This document shows positions 33,627 through 45,640 of a stretch of 64,000 bases of DNA, in pieces; the stretch's first letter is position 1, and each line of letters begins with the position of its first letter. The DNA is from Flavimaribacter sediminis (GTDB lineage Bacteria; Pseudomonadota; Alphaproteobacteria; Rhizobiales; Rhizobiaceae): NCBI RefSeq assembly GCF_019492055.1, contig NZ_JAICBX010000001.1, positions 1,488,001-1,552,000 on the forward strand, given 5' to 3'. The position numbers and the translations under genes were made by a program. The notes beneath the pieces were generated by a model, which saw only the letters and a program-made list of their open reading frames with translations, had not been told where the DNA came from and did not search any database.

Positions 33627-35396
33627 TTAGCCGCTTTTTTGCTTTCCATAGGTCTCGCCAAGATGGAACAGGGATCTGTAAAGGTCGCTGCTCTTTTCCA
33701 GTTCATCGTGTGTGCCGTTGGCGATGACATAGCCGTCATCGAGAAGGATGATACGATCCGCCGCCTGAATGGTCGAAAGACGATGCGCTACGATGATAAG
33801 GGTACGATTTTCCGACAGCTTAATCTGGGAGTTGATAATCATCCTCTCGCTTTCGCCGTCCAGAGCCGATGTCGCCTCGTCGAAAATGATCACCGGAGAC
33901 GCCTTCAATATGGCGCGGGCAATCGCGATGCGCTGGCGCTGGCCGCCGGAGAGGTTGGTCGCATTGGGGCCTATATGCGTATCGAGACCATCGGGCAGAT
34001 CTTTGGTGAATTCCTCGACGTTGGCAAGGCGCACCGCCTCGCGGATTTCTTCGTCTGTTGCGTCCGGTTTGCCATCACGAATGTTCTCGCGAATGCTGTT
34101 CTCGAACAGAAAGACATCCTGCGACACCAGTGACACGGCCTGTCGCAACTGCTTGAATCCAATCCGGTTCAAATTGACCCCGTCGAGCTTGATCTTGCCG
34201 GCGTTCGGCGAGACCAGTCTCAGAATGAGATTGATAATCGTTGTCTTGCCAGAGCCTGATCGTCCAACGATCGCAATTGTTTCACCCGGCGAAACCTTGA
34301 AGGAAACGCCATGCAGGAAAGGCTGGTTTTTCTTGTAGCCAAACTTGACGTTCTCAAATTCAAGCTCGCCCTTGATTTCATCGAGAACAATGGCGTTCTC
34401 AGCGTCCGTGGTTTCGGGTTCCTTCTTGTCCAGAAGTTCATACATTCGGCCAATCTGTATGAGTTTCCGTTGCAGCGTGACATTGACGGACGCGAGCCTT
34501 TTTGCTGGTTCGTAGGCGAACAGGAACGCCATGATGAACGCCATGAACTCGCCTGGGGTCTTGCCGTTCGTCAGGCTTTGCCAACTTGCATATACGATGA
34601 AACAGCCAACGATAATGCCGCCAAGCGTTTCCATGACCGGACTTGCGAAGGCTGCCAATCGTTCCAGTTTTAACGCCCGCTCCTGCATGCTTTCCACGGC
34701 CTTGGAAAAGGTCGTTCTGGTCTTGTCCTCAAGCTGGTAGGACTTGACTGTGCGTATGCCCTCCAGTGCTTCGGAACCCAGCGAATAGACCTGTCCGGCG
34801 AGTTCGTTCTCGGCTTTCGAAAATTCGCGCACCTTGCGGGTGATCGAGGAGAGCGAAATGATAATCAGCGGAAGCGCGAGAGCCGCAAACATGGACATCA
34901 TAGGCTCCTGGAAAACCATCACACAGACCAGGCCAAGAAGCGTTAGAATGTCACGAACTATCGTCGTGGTGACAGTCAGAAAAGCATCAGCGGCAGCCTT
35001 TGCCTGAAGCACGACCTGCGCGATTTGCTTTGACGGGTGCTTGTTTGAAAGAAACATCAGGCTTTGCGACGTCAGCTTCCGGAATTGCAGTGTTTGATAG
35101 TTGGTTACGACGTCGCGTCTGAGCATGCCGTTGAAAACGACGCCGAAATAGGTCGACAGCCCCTTGATAATGGCGACTGAAATGACCGCGGCGGCGACGA
35201 ACCAGGATGCGGTTACATTCTGGTCGACGAAAATCTTGTTGACCATGGACCGTGTGAGCAGGGCGAAAGCCGATGTCGAAGCCGCCACGAAAACCGAACA
35301 TATCAGCCCGGCAAGATAGATGCGGACATTTCCCGGCATACTCTCCCGCAGCAGGCGTTTTATGATTGCGAGAGATTCAGATGCATTGGCTTTCAT
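33627..35396 (-). CDS. MsbA-type ABC exporter (fused permease and ATPase)
   Basis: A protein of about 589 residues with an N-terminal six-helix transmembrane domain and a C-terminal ATPase. Walker A GRSGSGKTT lies near residue 377, the signature LSGGQRQRIAIARA near 480, Walker B VIIFDEATSALD after it, and the H-loop VAHRLST follows. The layout matches lipid A/lipid-linked sugar/peptide exporters of the MsbA type. The ATG at 35396 is preferred; an in-frame start at 35501 would add a tail of 35 residues not typical for the family, and neither has a strong ribosome-binding site. Among glycosyltransferase-like genes it may export a glycolipid or polysaccharide. Confidence 0.88.
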   Translation of the reverse strand: MKANASESLAIIKRLLRESMPGNVRIYLAGLICSVFVAASTSAFALLTRSMVNKIFVDQNVTASWFVAAAVISVAIIKGLSTYFGVVFNGMLRRDVVTNYQTLQFRKLTSQSLMFLSNKHPSKQIAQVVLQAKAAADAFLTVTTTIVRDILTLLGLVCVMVFQEPMMSMFAALALPLIIISLSSITRKVREFSKAENELAGQVYSLGSEALEGIRTVKSYQLEDKTRTTFSKAVESMQERALKLERLAAFASPVMETLGGIIVGCFIVYASWQSLTNGKTPGEFMAFIMAFLFAYEPAKRLASVNVTLQRKLIQIGRMYELLDKKEPETTDAENAIVLDEIKGELEFENVKFGYKKNQPFLHGVSFKVSPGETIAIVGRSGSGKTTIINLILRLVSPNAGKIKLDGVNLNRIGFKQLRQAVSLVSQDVFLFENSIRENIRDGKPDATDEEIREAVRLANVEEFTKDLPDGLDTHIGPNATNLSGGQRQRIAIARAILKASPVIIFDEATSALDGESERMIINSQIKLSENRTLIIVAHRLSTIQAADRIILLDDGYVIANGTHDELEKSSDLYRSLFHLGETYGKQKSG

Positions 35397-35721
35397 TTCA
35401 CTGGTTTTAACGAGATCCAGGACTCGCGGCCTGTTGGCGGAGCTACTCAAAACGAACTCTATATTTTGTAATTGTGTTGGCGGTGGATAAAATAGTAGCA
35501 ATCTTGTCGGGAGTGTCTAACATGATCGGTACAACCGCGAAATGAAAATTTGGCCGGTCGCAGGAGCGGTTTAACGAAAACGATAAAAAGTTTCAGTATC
35601 TGAGAAATGGAAGACATATCCGTCCAATTGATGGCGGTATCCTGTCAGATTTCGTCATTGCATGTTCGCAATGGCATCACAAGGACGCTGTGATCCGATA
35701 CGGTCACATTGTGATGAATTG
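35397..35721. other. Divergent intergenic region, no gene seen
   Basis: About 325 bases between the exporter and the GT2 gene, which diverge. No palindrome or terminator stands out. Promoters for both directions are expected here. Confidence 0.4.
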
Positions 35722-36816
35722 ATGAATAGTACACATTTTGAAGCTTCAGATTTTGATCTCCAGAAAACCAGACCTTATCTCGGTCCTGTACCCCGGATTG
35801 GAACGTTGGCGTTGAATACACAACAGCCGGGAATTGCGAAGCAGTATCGCGCGGCGGTTTGCTGCACGACGCACAAGCGTCCCAAAATGCTGGCGAGGCT
35901 TTTGTCTTCCTGGGAGAACCTGGAAATACCGGAGAATGTGGATCCGTTTTTCATCGTAGTTGAGAATGATGCACAGGAATTGTGCCGGAAAATCGTAGAG
36001 AATGCGGAACGGCAGCTCTCACCCTACGACGTGATCTACGCCTCGGAAGCTATGCCCGGAATACCGGCCGTCCGCAACAAGGCCATTGAAACCGCGATTT
36101 CCGGTGGCGCAGATCTCATCCTTTTTGTTGATGACGACGAAACCGTCAGTACGCAATGGTTGACCGAAATGGTGCGCACCTATGATGAAACAGGCGCGTT
36201 TCTCATCGGTGGTCCGGTCTTCGGAAGCTTCGCTGAAGACAAGTCCGACACGTTCCTGTTGCGACTTATCCGTAAAGGTCTCGATGCCCGATACCGCCGC
36301 ATCGCCGAAAAAGCCGAGCGGAAACTGAAAAGCAATCAGGGCCACACCATAACGGTGGTGACTTGTAACTGGCTTGCTGATGCGCGGCTGTTTACCGAGT
36401 TCGATATGTCGTTCGACGTCAGCCTTAGCGAGACTGGCGGCAGTGACGCGAAATTCTACCGAACCGTAAGCAAGTATCACAACCTGCCGACCAGCTGGTC
36501 GCCCCAGGCAGTGGTTTATGAGACTGTTCCACCCGAACGGCTCACACCGAAGTATCAATATTACAGGGGCATGGAACAATCCCGCAATTCAATGCATCAG
36601 AAGCTTGAAGAATACCCTAAAGTGGTTGTTTTTCCGATGATCCTGGGGAACATAGCAATTCGCGCTTTCACTCTGACGGCCCTTGTATTGACTATTCCCT
36701 TCAACGCAGGCCCGGCTCTTGTGCGTATCTTGCGATCCGCAGGATGGCTTGCAGGCCGAATAAGCGGATTTTTCGGCGCACGATCCAAACTGTATGAGAA
36801 TTTCAACGGGTCTTAG
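35722..36816 (+). CDS. Family 2 glycosyltransferase
   Basis: A 364-residue GT-A-fold enzyme. The N-terminal nucleotide-binding start is AVCCTTHKRPKMLARLLSSW, followed by the acceptor-side IPAVRNKAIE and the metal-binding triad ILFVDDDE near residue 140. A basic/aromatic region (VTCNWLADARLF) and a Trp/Gln-rich segment follow. Near the C-terminus a hydrophobic stretch (IAIRAFTLTALVLTIPF) suggests membrane association, as in polysaccharide-assembling GT2 proteins. The start is uncertain; it is chosen at the first ATG that precedes the conserved part closely. Donor and acceptor sugars are unknown. Confidence 0.85.
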   Translation: MNSTHFEASDFDLQKTRPYLGPVPRIGTLALNTQQPGIAKQYRAAVCCTTHKRPKMLARLLSSWENLEIPENVDPFFIVVENDAQELCRKIVENAERQLSPYDVIYASEAMPGIPAVRNKAIETAISGGADLILFVDDDETVSTQWLTEMVRTYDETGAFLIGGPVFGSFAEDKSDTFLLRLIRKGLDARYRRIAEKAERKLKSNQGHTITVVTCNWLADARLFTEFDMSFDVSLSETGGSDAKFYRTVSKYHNLPTSWSPQAVVYETVPPERLTPKYQYYRGMEQSRNSMHQKLEEYPKVVVFPMILGNIAIRAFTLTALVLTIPFNAGPALVRILRSAGWLAGRISGFFGARSKLYENFNGS

Positions 36817-36840
36817 TTTTCCAGTCTGCCGGCAAAAGGA

Positions 36841-37248
36841 TCACCAGGTTCGTCTCGGTCCCGTGTCGATGTGATAGAACCCGCCCGAATAGTATTTGTA
36901 TCCTCCGACTTCGGGCTGGGATTTCAGATAGGCGACAACCGACGAAGGATCTCCTGGCACCGAAAAATCAACTGCTTTGCATTTGAGGTGGTATGAATTC
37001 CGTGCTCCGCCCTTCCGCCAGTTTTCGTACCACCAGCGTTTTGTAGAGTTCACGGTGACCGGGCCATAGCGTTGTGACACCCGGTTAAGGACTCGCTTCA
37101 GTTTTCTTGGAACACACCATTTGGTGTCCTGATATGAAACGGTTGACGATGATGTTCCAATCCAGCCAAAACCTGGCAGACTGGAACAGCCTGACACCAT
37201 CAGCATCGACGCCAGCAACGCCGACGTAATTTGTATACGCAATTTCAT
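36841..37248 (-). CDS. Peptidase M15-like lipoprotein
   Basis: A 135-residue putative lipoprotein: the hydrophobic signal ends in LMVSGC, a good lipobox. The domain matches the small M15A/DUF882-type fold of D-Ala-D-Ala carboxypeptidase-like zinc proteins: SYHLKCKAVDF supplies His and Asp and GGFYHIDTG the C-terminal His, the H...D...H pattern. Such proteins trim peptidoglycan cross-link peptides. The ATG at 37248 has GAGG 5 bases upstream. It lies between the GT2 gene and comEC and is transcribed towards the GT2 gene. Confidence 0.72.
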   Translation of the reverse strand: MKLRIQITSALLASMLMVSGCSSLPGFGWIGTSSSTVSYQDTKWCVPRKLKRVLNRVSQRYGPVTVNSTKRWWYENWRKGGARNSYHLKCKAVDFSVPGDPSSVVAYLKSQPEVGGYKYYSGGFYHIDTGPRRTW

Positions 37249-37349
37249 GTCGCCTCGCACGGTTCACCTGCGAGGCGCAAAATTGCTCACAATTGATTAA
37301 GATTGTCATGAAAAACATGGTTAATCGGCAAGTTATGCGGAACTGCAGG

Positions 37350-39707
37350 TCACCTGACCTGTTGAAAGCTTTTGGTGCGCCAGTCGTAGAAGCGGTGTCG
37401 GGTCCATTGTCGGAACTTGCTGTTGATTGCTCCAACGCTGGTAATGTCGCCGCCCAGAAAATATATTTCCAGCGCGCCACTGCGTCTCAGCGATCTTCCG
37501 GTGAGCAACTCAGCGCCGGAGTAGCATCGTGGCATGCGGATATGCGCAGCAGCCACGACGATGTCGGCTTCGTCACACGCGGCGCCAAGGTATGACAGAT
37601 CCTCGATCGTCGCGATCTTCAGACCATTGCGTGTGCGTCCCGCGCACCACGCGCCTTTGGCGCATCTGAATAAAATTTCCTTATTTAAATCCGTATTTTG
37701 AAATAATGTATGAAAGCGTTTTCTTTTATCCGGAGTGGAGGTCGGGACGTCGTCTGAGGCGTGGATAAATGGTTTCACGATGAAATTCAGGTCAAGAGCA
37801 TCTTTCCATTGATCAACGACAAAGGCGGATGGGCGCGCTTTGTTTGTTGCCACGCCATTGTCATAAAATAGGCCGACGAGTGCGCCGTCTTCTGAAATGA
37901 TCGCCTCAGGCAGTTCGCCGGGCACCGCGCCCAGCCCCCAAAAAATTCCGACAATGAAAAGCGCTGCGCCGAAAAAACGCAACCATGAGCGCATCAGAAC
38001 GTGTATCAGGAAGCCGACAAGCGCGACGAGAAATGGCTGAGATGCGATTCTTCCGGTAATGGCGTCGCCGCCGAGCCGTTCTGTTTGCATTGCGATCGCT
38101 ACGACTGCGTCCAGCCCTGCCCCCATGATCTGCAACGGCCAGTATTCAAGGTGCAATGGCATTGCGATGAGGGAAACAAGACCGAAGGGCATGACGACAA
38201 ATGTCACGACGGGCATGGCGGCCAGATTGGCAAGGAGACCGTACGGCGCGATCCGTTGGAAATGTTCGACTGCAAACAGGCCAGTTGAAACGCCAGCAAC
38301 AAGGGATGTAAAGGCAATTCCCAGAAAGAATTGCAGCGCCACTTCCAATGTCCGGTTCATGGAAAGGAAGGAAGCCTGATCGTTGTTTCTCGATCTCCTC
38401 GACCATACGGAATAGGCTGATATCAGGGCGATTGTCGCCGCAAATGACATCTGGAACCCGGGACCGATAACGGCGGAGGGCTGTATCAGGATAATGATGA
38501 TGGCCGCAAGCGCGACGTTTCTCAACGTCAAGGCCATTCTGTCGGTCAAAACTGCGATCAGAAAAATCACGAACATCAGCCATGCCCGTTGGGTCGAGAC
38601 TGCGCCGCCGGAAATCAGCAGATAGGCTGTCGCGGCGGCAAGCGCAAAGAGTGCCGCGATCTTTCGTGTCGATCGTGTATGAACAAAGTATGGAGAGAAG
38701 CTGAGCGCGCTGCGTACGAGCAGCAAGACTGTTCCTGCGACAAGCGCCATGTGCAGGCCTGAAATCGCCAAAATATGCGCCAATCCGCTTGCACGAAGGG
38801 CGTCGACAGTCTGCTCAGATATGGAGCGTCTGTCGGCAACCGCCAGCGCGCTTGCGAGTGCTCCGGTGTCAGCCGGAAGCGCCGCTCGAATTCGGCTAGC
38901 GATTGTTTCTCGTAAACGGCTGAGCATGATGGAGACTGGCTGTGCGCCAGTGTAGTCGTTTGTCCGTTTATCGCCTTTAAGCGGCTTGCCATAGAAATAG
39001 CCATAGGCGCCGATGCCTTTGAAATAAGCGTCAAAGCCGAAGTCGTAGCCGCCGGGCAACGCTGGGCCGGATGGCGGACCCATTCTGGCGAGACCTTTTA
39101 TGGCGTCGCCGATTTCCACTGGTTTGTGGTCCGCTCTCGCCAAAAGTCTAATGGTTTCCGGCGGACGCCCAATAACCGGATCAGAGGTGCGGGCGAGCCG
39201 GATCGTGTAACGCCAGTAATTTCGATAATCGACATCACGGGCTAGCACCACCCCTTCCAGTCGCGTCGTGATCTCACTGTCAAGGATAGTCGTTGATCGA
39301 CGCATCGTCTCGACCTGGGCGGCTGTCATTCCAGTCGCAAGTCCGGCAAGGAGAAACACTACATATCTGTAGAATGGCCGATTCCCGAGCGCAGTGTGTG
39401 CTAGCCATGACGCCAGAAAAAATAGAAATATCGCAATTGCAGACGGCGCTCGAGCAAATCCGAACCAGACGGCGGCGCCGAAAGCCATGGCGACGGGAAA
39501 CCATAGAAAATGATGTCCGTATGAGACTTCTTGTTCCCATGCCTGGCTGATGCGCATTGAAATGGAGCGCAATGCCTCGCCGTGATCCCGTAACGTGAAC
39601 CTGTTTGACTTTGTAGAGGGCTTCGTCGTTTCGGAAATAGCCGAACTGTCGGTCTTCGAGGCAGACGCGGCGGAATCCTGAATGTCTTCAATCTGGTTGC
39701 TGGCCAT
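37350..39707 (-). CDS. comEC: ComEC/Rec2 family DNA-uptake channel-like protein
   Basis: A protein of about 785 residues with many membrane segments. The ComEC core is visible: [17 protein letters not shown] near residue 313, [13 protein letters not shown] about residue 370, [13 protein letters not shown] and [24 protein letters not shown]4131-like N-terminal region precedes it. The C-terminal domain, where many ComEC proteins carry a metallo-beta-lactamase nuclease, lacks an HxHxDH motif and ends in [16 protein letters not shown]-like sequence, so nuclease activity is doubtful. It is divergent from gltX. Its presence does not prove natural competence. Confidence 0.88.
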   Translation of the reverse strand: MASNQIEDIQDSAASASKTDSSAISETTKPSTKSNRFTLRDHGEALRSISMRISQAWEQEVSYGHHFLWFPVAMAFGAAVWFGFARAPSAIAIFLFFLASWLAHTALGNRPFYRYVVFLLAGLATGMTAAQVETMRRSTTILDSEITTRLEGVVLARDVDYRNYWRYTIRLARTSDPVIGRPPETIRLLARADHKPVEIGDAIKGLARMGPPSGPALPGGYDFGFDAYFKGIGAYGYFYGKPLKGDKRTNDYTGAQPVSIMLSRLRETIASRIRAALPADTGALASALAVADRRSISEQTVDALRASGLAHILAISGLHMALVAGTVLLLVRSALSFSPYFVHTRSTRKIAALFALAAATAYLLISGGAVSTQRAWLMFVIFLIAVLTDRMALTLRNVALAAIIIILIQPSAVIGPGFQMSFAATIALISAYSVWSRRSRNNDQASFLSMNRTLEVALQFFLGIAFTSLVAGVSTGLFAVEHFQRIAPYGLLANLAAMPVVTFVVMPFGLVSLIAMPLHLEYWPLQIMGAGLDAVVAIAMQTERLGGDAITGRIASQPFLVALVGFLIHVLMRSWLRFFGAALFIVGIFWGLGAVPGELPEAIISEDGALVGLFYDNGVATNKARPSAFVVDQWKDALDLNFIVKPFIHASDDVPTSTPDKRKRFHTLFQNTDLNKEILFRCAKGAWCAGRTRNGLKIATIEDLSYLGAACDEADIVVAAAHIRMPRCYSGAELLTGRSLRRSGALEIYFLGGDITSVGAINSKFRQWTRHRFYDWRTKSFQQVR

Positions 39708-39819
39708 GCCGCGATACAATCATGGGTATAGTCACACGGCAATGGTTTGGTGGGAACTTGCGCTCCAGCAGATGTGTGTTACATGGACCGCCATTTCCGG
39801 TTCCCACACAGAGGCTTCC

Positions 39820-41241
39820 ATGTCAGGTGAAACCATCACCCGTTTCGCACCGTCCCCGACGGGATTTTTGCATATAGGCGGCGCACGCACCGCGCTCTTC
39901 AACTGGCTGTGGGCGCGTCATTGCGGCGGCAAGATGCTGCTTCGGATCGAGGATACGGACCGCAGCCGAAATTCCGACGAGGCGGTGGCGGCCATTCTTG
40001 ATGGTCTAACGTGGCTGGGCGTGACATGGGATGGCGCACCGGTTTCACAATATTCTCGTGTGGAACGCCACAGAGAGGTTGCGCAGGAGTTGGTTCGACG
40101 CGGTGAAGCCTATTATTGCTATGCTTCACCACAGGAGCTTGAAGATATGCGGGAGAAAGCCCGCTCTGAAGGACGCCCTCCCCGCTATGACGGTCGCTGG
40201 CGTGACCGCGACCCCGCCGAAGCGCCCGCGGGCGTCGCTGGCGCAATCCGCATCAAGGCGCCGAAGGAAGGCGAGACACTTGTCGCAGACAATGTTCAAG
40301 GCGATGTCCGGTTTCCGAACAGCGATCTTGATGATTTCATCATTCTGAGATCCGACGGCAATCCAACCTACATGCTCGCGGTCGTGGTTGACGATCATGA
40401 TATGGGCGTCACGGATATCATTCGCGGTGACGATCATCTTACCAACGCGGCGCGTCAAACGGTCATCTATCGCGCCATGGGCTGGGATGTGCCGAGCATG
40501 GCGCACATACCATTGATACATGGCCCGGACGGCGCAAAATTGTCCAAGAGACACGGAGCGCTGGGCGCAGAGGCATACCGCGCGATGGGGTTTCTGCCTG
40601 AAGCGCTTACGAACTACCTTGTCAGGCTTGGCTGGAGCCACGGCGACGATGAAATTATGTCAATCGACCAGATGATCGAATGGTTCGATATTGGCGACGT
40701 CAACAAGGGCGCAGCGCGGTTCGACGTCAAAAAGCTCGAAGCGCTTAATGCGCACTATATCCGTAGCAGCGATGATAAATATCTGACTGACGCCCTCGTT
40801 TCGGTTCTGCCGGAAATCGAAGGAGGCGCCTTTTTTGCCGAGCGTTTGACTGACATACGTAGGGCGCAATTGCTTCAGGCCATGCCTGGTTTGAAGGAAC
40901 GTGCGCGCACGCTCGTAGATTTGGCGGATGGAGCGCGTTTCATCTTTTCCGAACGGCCGCTGGAAATGGAAGAAAAAGCCGAGAAGATACTTGCAGAAGG
41001 CGGCAGGGATGTTCTGGCGAAAATCCTGCCAGTACTGGAAGGCGTCGCGGATTGGTCGGTTGAGGCCACGGAAAATGCGGTTCGGGACTTCGCTGATGTA
41101 AATGAACTCAAGCTCGGCAAAGTCGCGCAGCCGTTGCGATCCTCCCTGACCGGGCGCACGACCTCGCCGGGGATATTTGATGTCCTTTCAGTTCTCGGAA
41201 AGGACGAGAGCGTTGGACGGATTCGTGATCAAATCGCGTAG
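39820..41241 (+). CDS. gltX: Glutamate-tRNA ligase
   Basis: A 473-residue class I synthetase charging tRNA-Glu. Motifs are [20 protein letters not shown] near residue 9 (HIGH-type) and AKLSKRHGA (KMSKS-type) near residue 240, with the C-terminal anticodon-binding helices following. The ATG at 39820 is chosen because it places the conserved N-terminus at residue 5; an upstream in-frame ATG at 39682 would overlap the comEC start. Many Hyphomicrobiales carry two gltX copies, one of which can be a GlnRS substitute; which one this is cannot be told here. Confidence 0.95.
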   Translation: MSGETITRFAPSPTGFLHIGGARTALFNWLWARHCGGKMLLRIEDTDRSRNSDEAVAAILDGLTWLGVTWDGAPVSQYSRVERHREVAQELVRRGEAYYCYASPQELEDMREKARSEGRPPRYDGRWRDRDPAEAPAGVAGAIRIKAPKEGETLVADNVQGDVRFPNSDLDDFIILRSDGNPTYMLAVVVDDHDMGVTDIIRGDDHLTNAARQTVIYRAMGWDVPSMAHIPLIHGPDGAKLSKRHGALGAEAYRAMGFLPEALTNYLVRLGWSHGDDEIMSIDQMIEWFDIGDVNKGAARFDVKKLEALNAHYIRSSDDKYLTDALVSVLPEIEGGAFFAERLTDIRRAQLLQAMPGLKERARTLVDLADGARFIFSERPLEMEEKAEKILAEGGRDVLAKILPVLEGVADWSVEATENAVRDFADVNELKLGKVAQPLRSSLTGRTTSPGIFDVLSVLGKDESVGRIRDQIA

Positions 41242-41499
41242 CGCACGAACCCATAGTTTATCCATGCAAAGCTGTAAGCGATTGATATTATGTGACTGAT
41301 TGCTACGGATTGGAATTCGGATGGTCTTTCAGGGGTTCGGTTTCTTTACCTGGGAGACTATTTTCCTATATGCCATTGCATCGATACACTTTTGCCTCTC
41401 TTGGCAGGGCGTCGGAAATCGGCTAGCAACTGCACACTAATCATTGCGGCGCTGCACATCTCGCATTCCGTTTTGTATTTTCTGTTGAAGGGGACCAGT

Positions 41500-42792
41500 A
41501 TGACGGCATCGAACGCCAAGCTTTCCGTCGATGGGAACGATATTGAACTCAAGGTTCGTAGCGGATCCATCGGACCTGACGTTATCGACATCGCCAGCCT
41601 GTATAAACAGACAGGCACATTTACCTACGATCCAGGATTTACGTCTACGGCGTCCTGTGAATCCCAGATCACCTATATCGATGGCGATAAGGGAATTCTT
41701 CTCCACCGTGGATATCCGATCGATCAGTTGGCCGAGCACGGCGACTTCCTCGAAGTCTGCTATTTGCTTCTCTATGGCGAGCTTCCCACGAAGACCGAAA
41801 AGGCTGATTTCGATTATCGCGTGACGCGGCACACAATGCTTCACGAACAGATGTCGCGCTTCTTTACCGGCTTCCGTCGTGATGCTCATCCCATGGCGAT
41901 CATGTGTGGCGTCGTCGGCGCGCTTTCCGCCTTTTATCATGACTCAACGGATATTACCGATCCCTATCAGCGGATGGTCGCCAGCCTCCGCATGATTGCG
42001 AAGATGCCGACGATCGCGGCCATGGCCTACAAATACCATGTTGGTCAGCCATTCGTTTATCCGAAGAATGATCTCGATTACGCCTCCAATTTCCTGCGCA
42101 TGTGTTTCGCGGTGCCTTGTGAGGAATACGAAATCAATCCGGTTCTTGCGCGCGCCATGGACCGCATTTTCATACTCCATGCGGATCACGAACAGAACGC
42201 ATCGACGTCAACGGTGCGTCTTGCCGGTTCTTCGGGCGCCAATCCATTCGCCTGTATTGCTGCTGGCATTGCGTGTCTCTGGGGACCTGCCCATGGCGGC
42301 GCCAATGAAGCCGCTCTCAACATGCTGAGTGAGATTGGCTCGGTTGATCGCATTCCGGAATTCATTGGACGCGCCAAGGATCACAACGATCCGTTCCGCC
42401 TGATGGGATTCGGACACAGGGTCTACAAGAATTACGACCCGCGGGCGAAGATCATGCAGAAGACCACGCATGAAGTGCTCGGCGAGCTTGGCATCAAGGA
42501 CGATCCGCTCCTTGAGGTGGCGATCGAGCTCGAAAGAATAGCTCTGACTGATGAATATTTCATCGAAAAGAAGCTTTATCCGAACATCGATTTCTACTCT
42601 GGCATCACGCTGAAAGCGCTTGGCTTCCCAACGACCATGTTCACTGTTCTTTTCGCCCTGGCGCGGACCGTCGGCTGGATCGCGCAGTGGAAGGAAATGA
42701 TCGAGGACCCGAACCAGAGGATCGGTCGTCCCCGCCAGCTCTACACCGGCGAAGAAGAGCGGGACTACGTTCCGCTATCAAGCCGCGGCTAA
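41500..42792 (+). CDS. gltA: Citrate synthase
   Basis: A 430-residue type II citrate synthase condensing acetyl-CoA with oxaloacetate at the entry of the TCA cycle. The catalytic regions are intact: [14 protein letters not shown], the [10 protein letters not shown] loop with the second catalytic His, and [16 protein letters not shown]. The C-terminal SRG is usual. The ATG at 41500 is supported by GAAGGGGACC upstream. A strong terminator follows the stop. It stands between gltX and parE, as in related alphaproteobacteria. Confidence 0.97.
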   Translation: MTASNAKLSVDGNDIELKVRSGSIGPDVIDIASLYKQTGTFTYDPGFTSTASCESQITYIDGDKGILLHRGYPIDQLAEHGDFLEVCYLLLYGELPTKTEKADFDYRVTRHTMLHEQMSRFFTGFRRDAHPMAIMCGVVGALSAFYHDSTDITDPYQRMVASLRMIAKMPTIAAMAYKYHVGQPFVYPKNDLDYASNFLRMCFAVPCEEYEINPVLARAMDRIFILHADHEQNASTSTVRLAGSSGANPFACIAAGIACLWGPAHGGANEAALNMLSEIGSVDRIPEFIGRAKDHNDPFRLMGFGHRVYKNYDPRAKIMQKTTHEVLGELGIKDDPLLEVAIELERIALTDEYFIEKKLYPNIDFYSGITLKALGFPTTMFTVLFALARTVGWIAQWKEMIEDPNQRIGRPRQLYTGEEERDYVPLSSRG

Positions 42793-42804
42793 GGCTACAA
42801 ATGA

Positions 42805-42831
42805 GGCCGGCACATGTTGCCGGCCTTTTTT
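42805..42831 (+). terminator. Rho-independent terminator of gltA
   Basis: GGCCGGCA (42805-42812), loop CATGT, TGCCGGCC (42818-42825), followed by six T. It lies 13 bases after the gltA stop. Confidence 0.9.
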
Positions 42832-42980
42832 CTGGAAGCGTTGTCGAGCTTCGGTCGCGTCACGCAGTACCTGACTGCCCGTCGATCCTCGCAAAAATAC
42901 CTTGAATCTGGCACAGTGAAGCGATCCGAATCACTGTGTTCGAACCGAGACTGAAATCGCAACAAGGCGCGCCATCGACT

Positions 42981-45056
<2,076 letters not shown>

Positions 45057-45065
45057 CGCGTATGA

Positions 45066-45419
45066 TCACGCTTCGAAGATCATTTCGAAGCCGCCGTAGA
45101 TCAGCCGCCTGCCGTCAAACGGAAACTCGAATTGATCCGGCTGCATCCTGGGATCTTCCATCACTTTCTGCATGCCTTCATTGCGCGCATCGCGCGATGG
45201 CCACGTTATCCAGGAAAACACCACCGTTTCATTTTCTTCCCGCTTAACAGCCATGGGGAAGGATGTAACTTCACCGTCGGGCACGTCGTCGCCCCAGCAT
45301 TCCACCACTGTCAATGCGCCATGCTCCTTGAAGACAACAGCCGCATCTTTGGCGTGCTTGAGGTATTTTTCCCTGTTCGCGTTCGGAACTGCTGCAACAA
45401 AGCCGTCTACATAGGGCAT
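45066..45419 (-). CDS. DUF1428 family protein
   Basis: A 117-residue protein fitting DUF1428 (dimeric alpha/beta barrel): MPYVDGFVAAVPNANREKYL at the start, VVECWGDDVPDGEVTSFPMA in the middle and MQKVMEDPRM before the end. Family members are small stand-alone dimers of unknown function found near stress genes. The full family length is present. It sits between parE and the catabolic cluster without an operon partner. Confidence 0.85.
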   Translation of the reverse strand: MPYVDGFVAAVPNANREKYLKHAKDAAVVFKEHGALTVVECWGDDVPDGEVTSFPMAVKREENETVVFSWITWPSRDARNEGMQKVMEDPRMQPDQFEFPFDGRRLIYGGFEMIFEA

Positions 45420-45640
45420 GGTTTAATTCCCATCATCAGATTTTGGCTCAGGGCCGAGCGGCAGACTATTGCCGTATGGTGACGATTGAATGTTCATCGC
45501 TTCAGTAATGTCAGCTTCGATATTCACCGCATGTTAGCTGATACTTTTATTACAGGCGTCCCGAATGTCCGGATTGACGTCATATTCTTCTGCAGGCCTT
45601 GCGCCGACCAGGCGAGTAAACTCCGGCACGCCGCCACCGT

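Noticed and set aside
45066-45100. Palindrome CTTCGAA...TTCGAAG at the parE/DUF1428 junction as terminator
   Set aside because: It lies within the DUF1428 coding sequence and has no T-tract.
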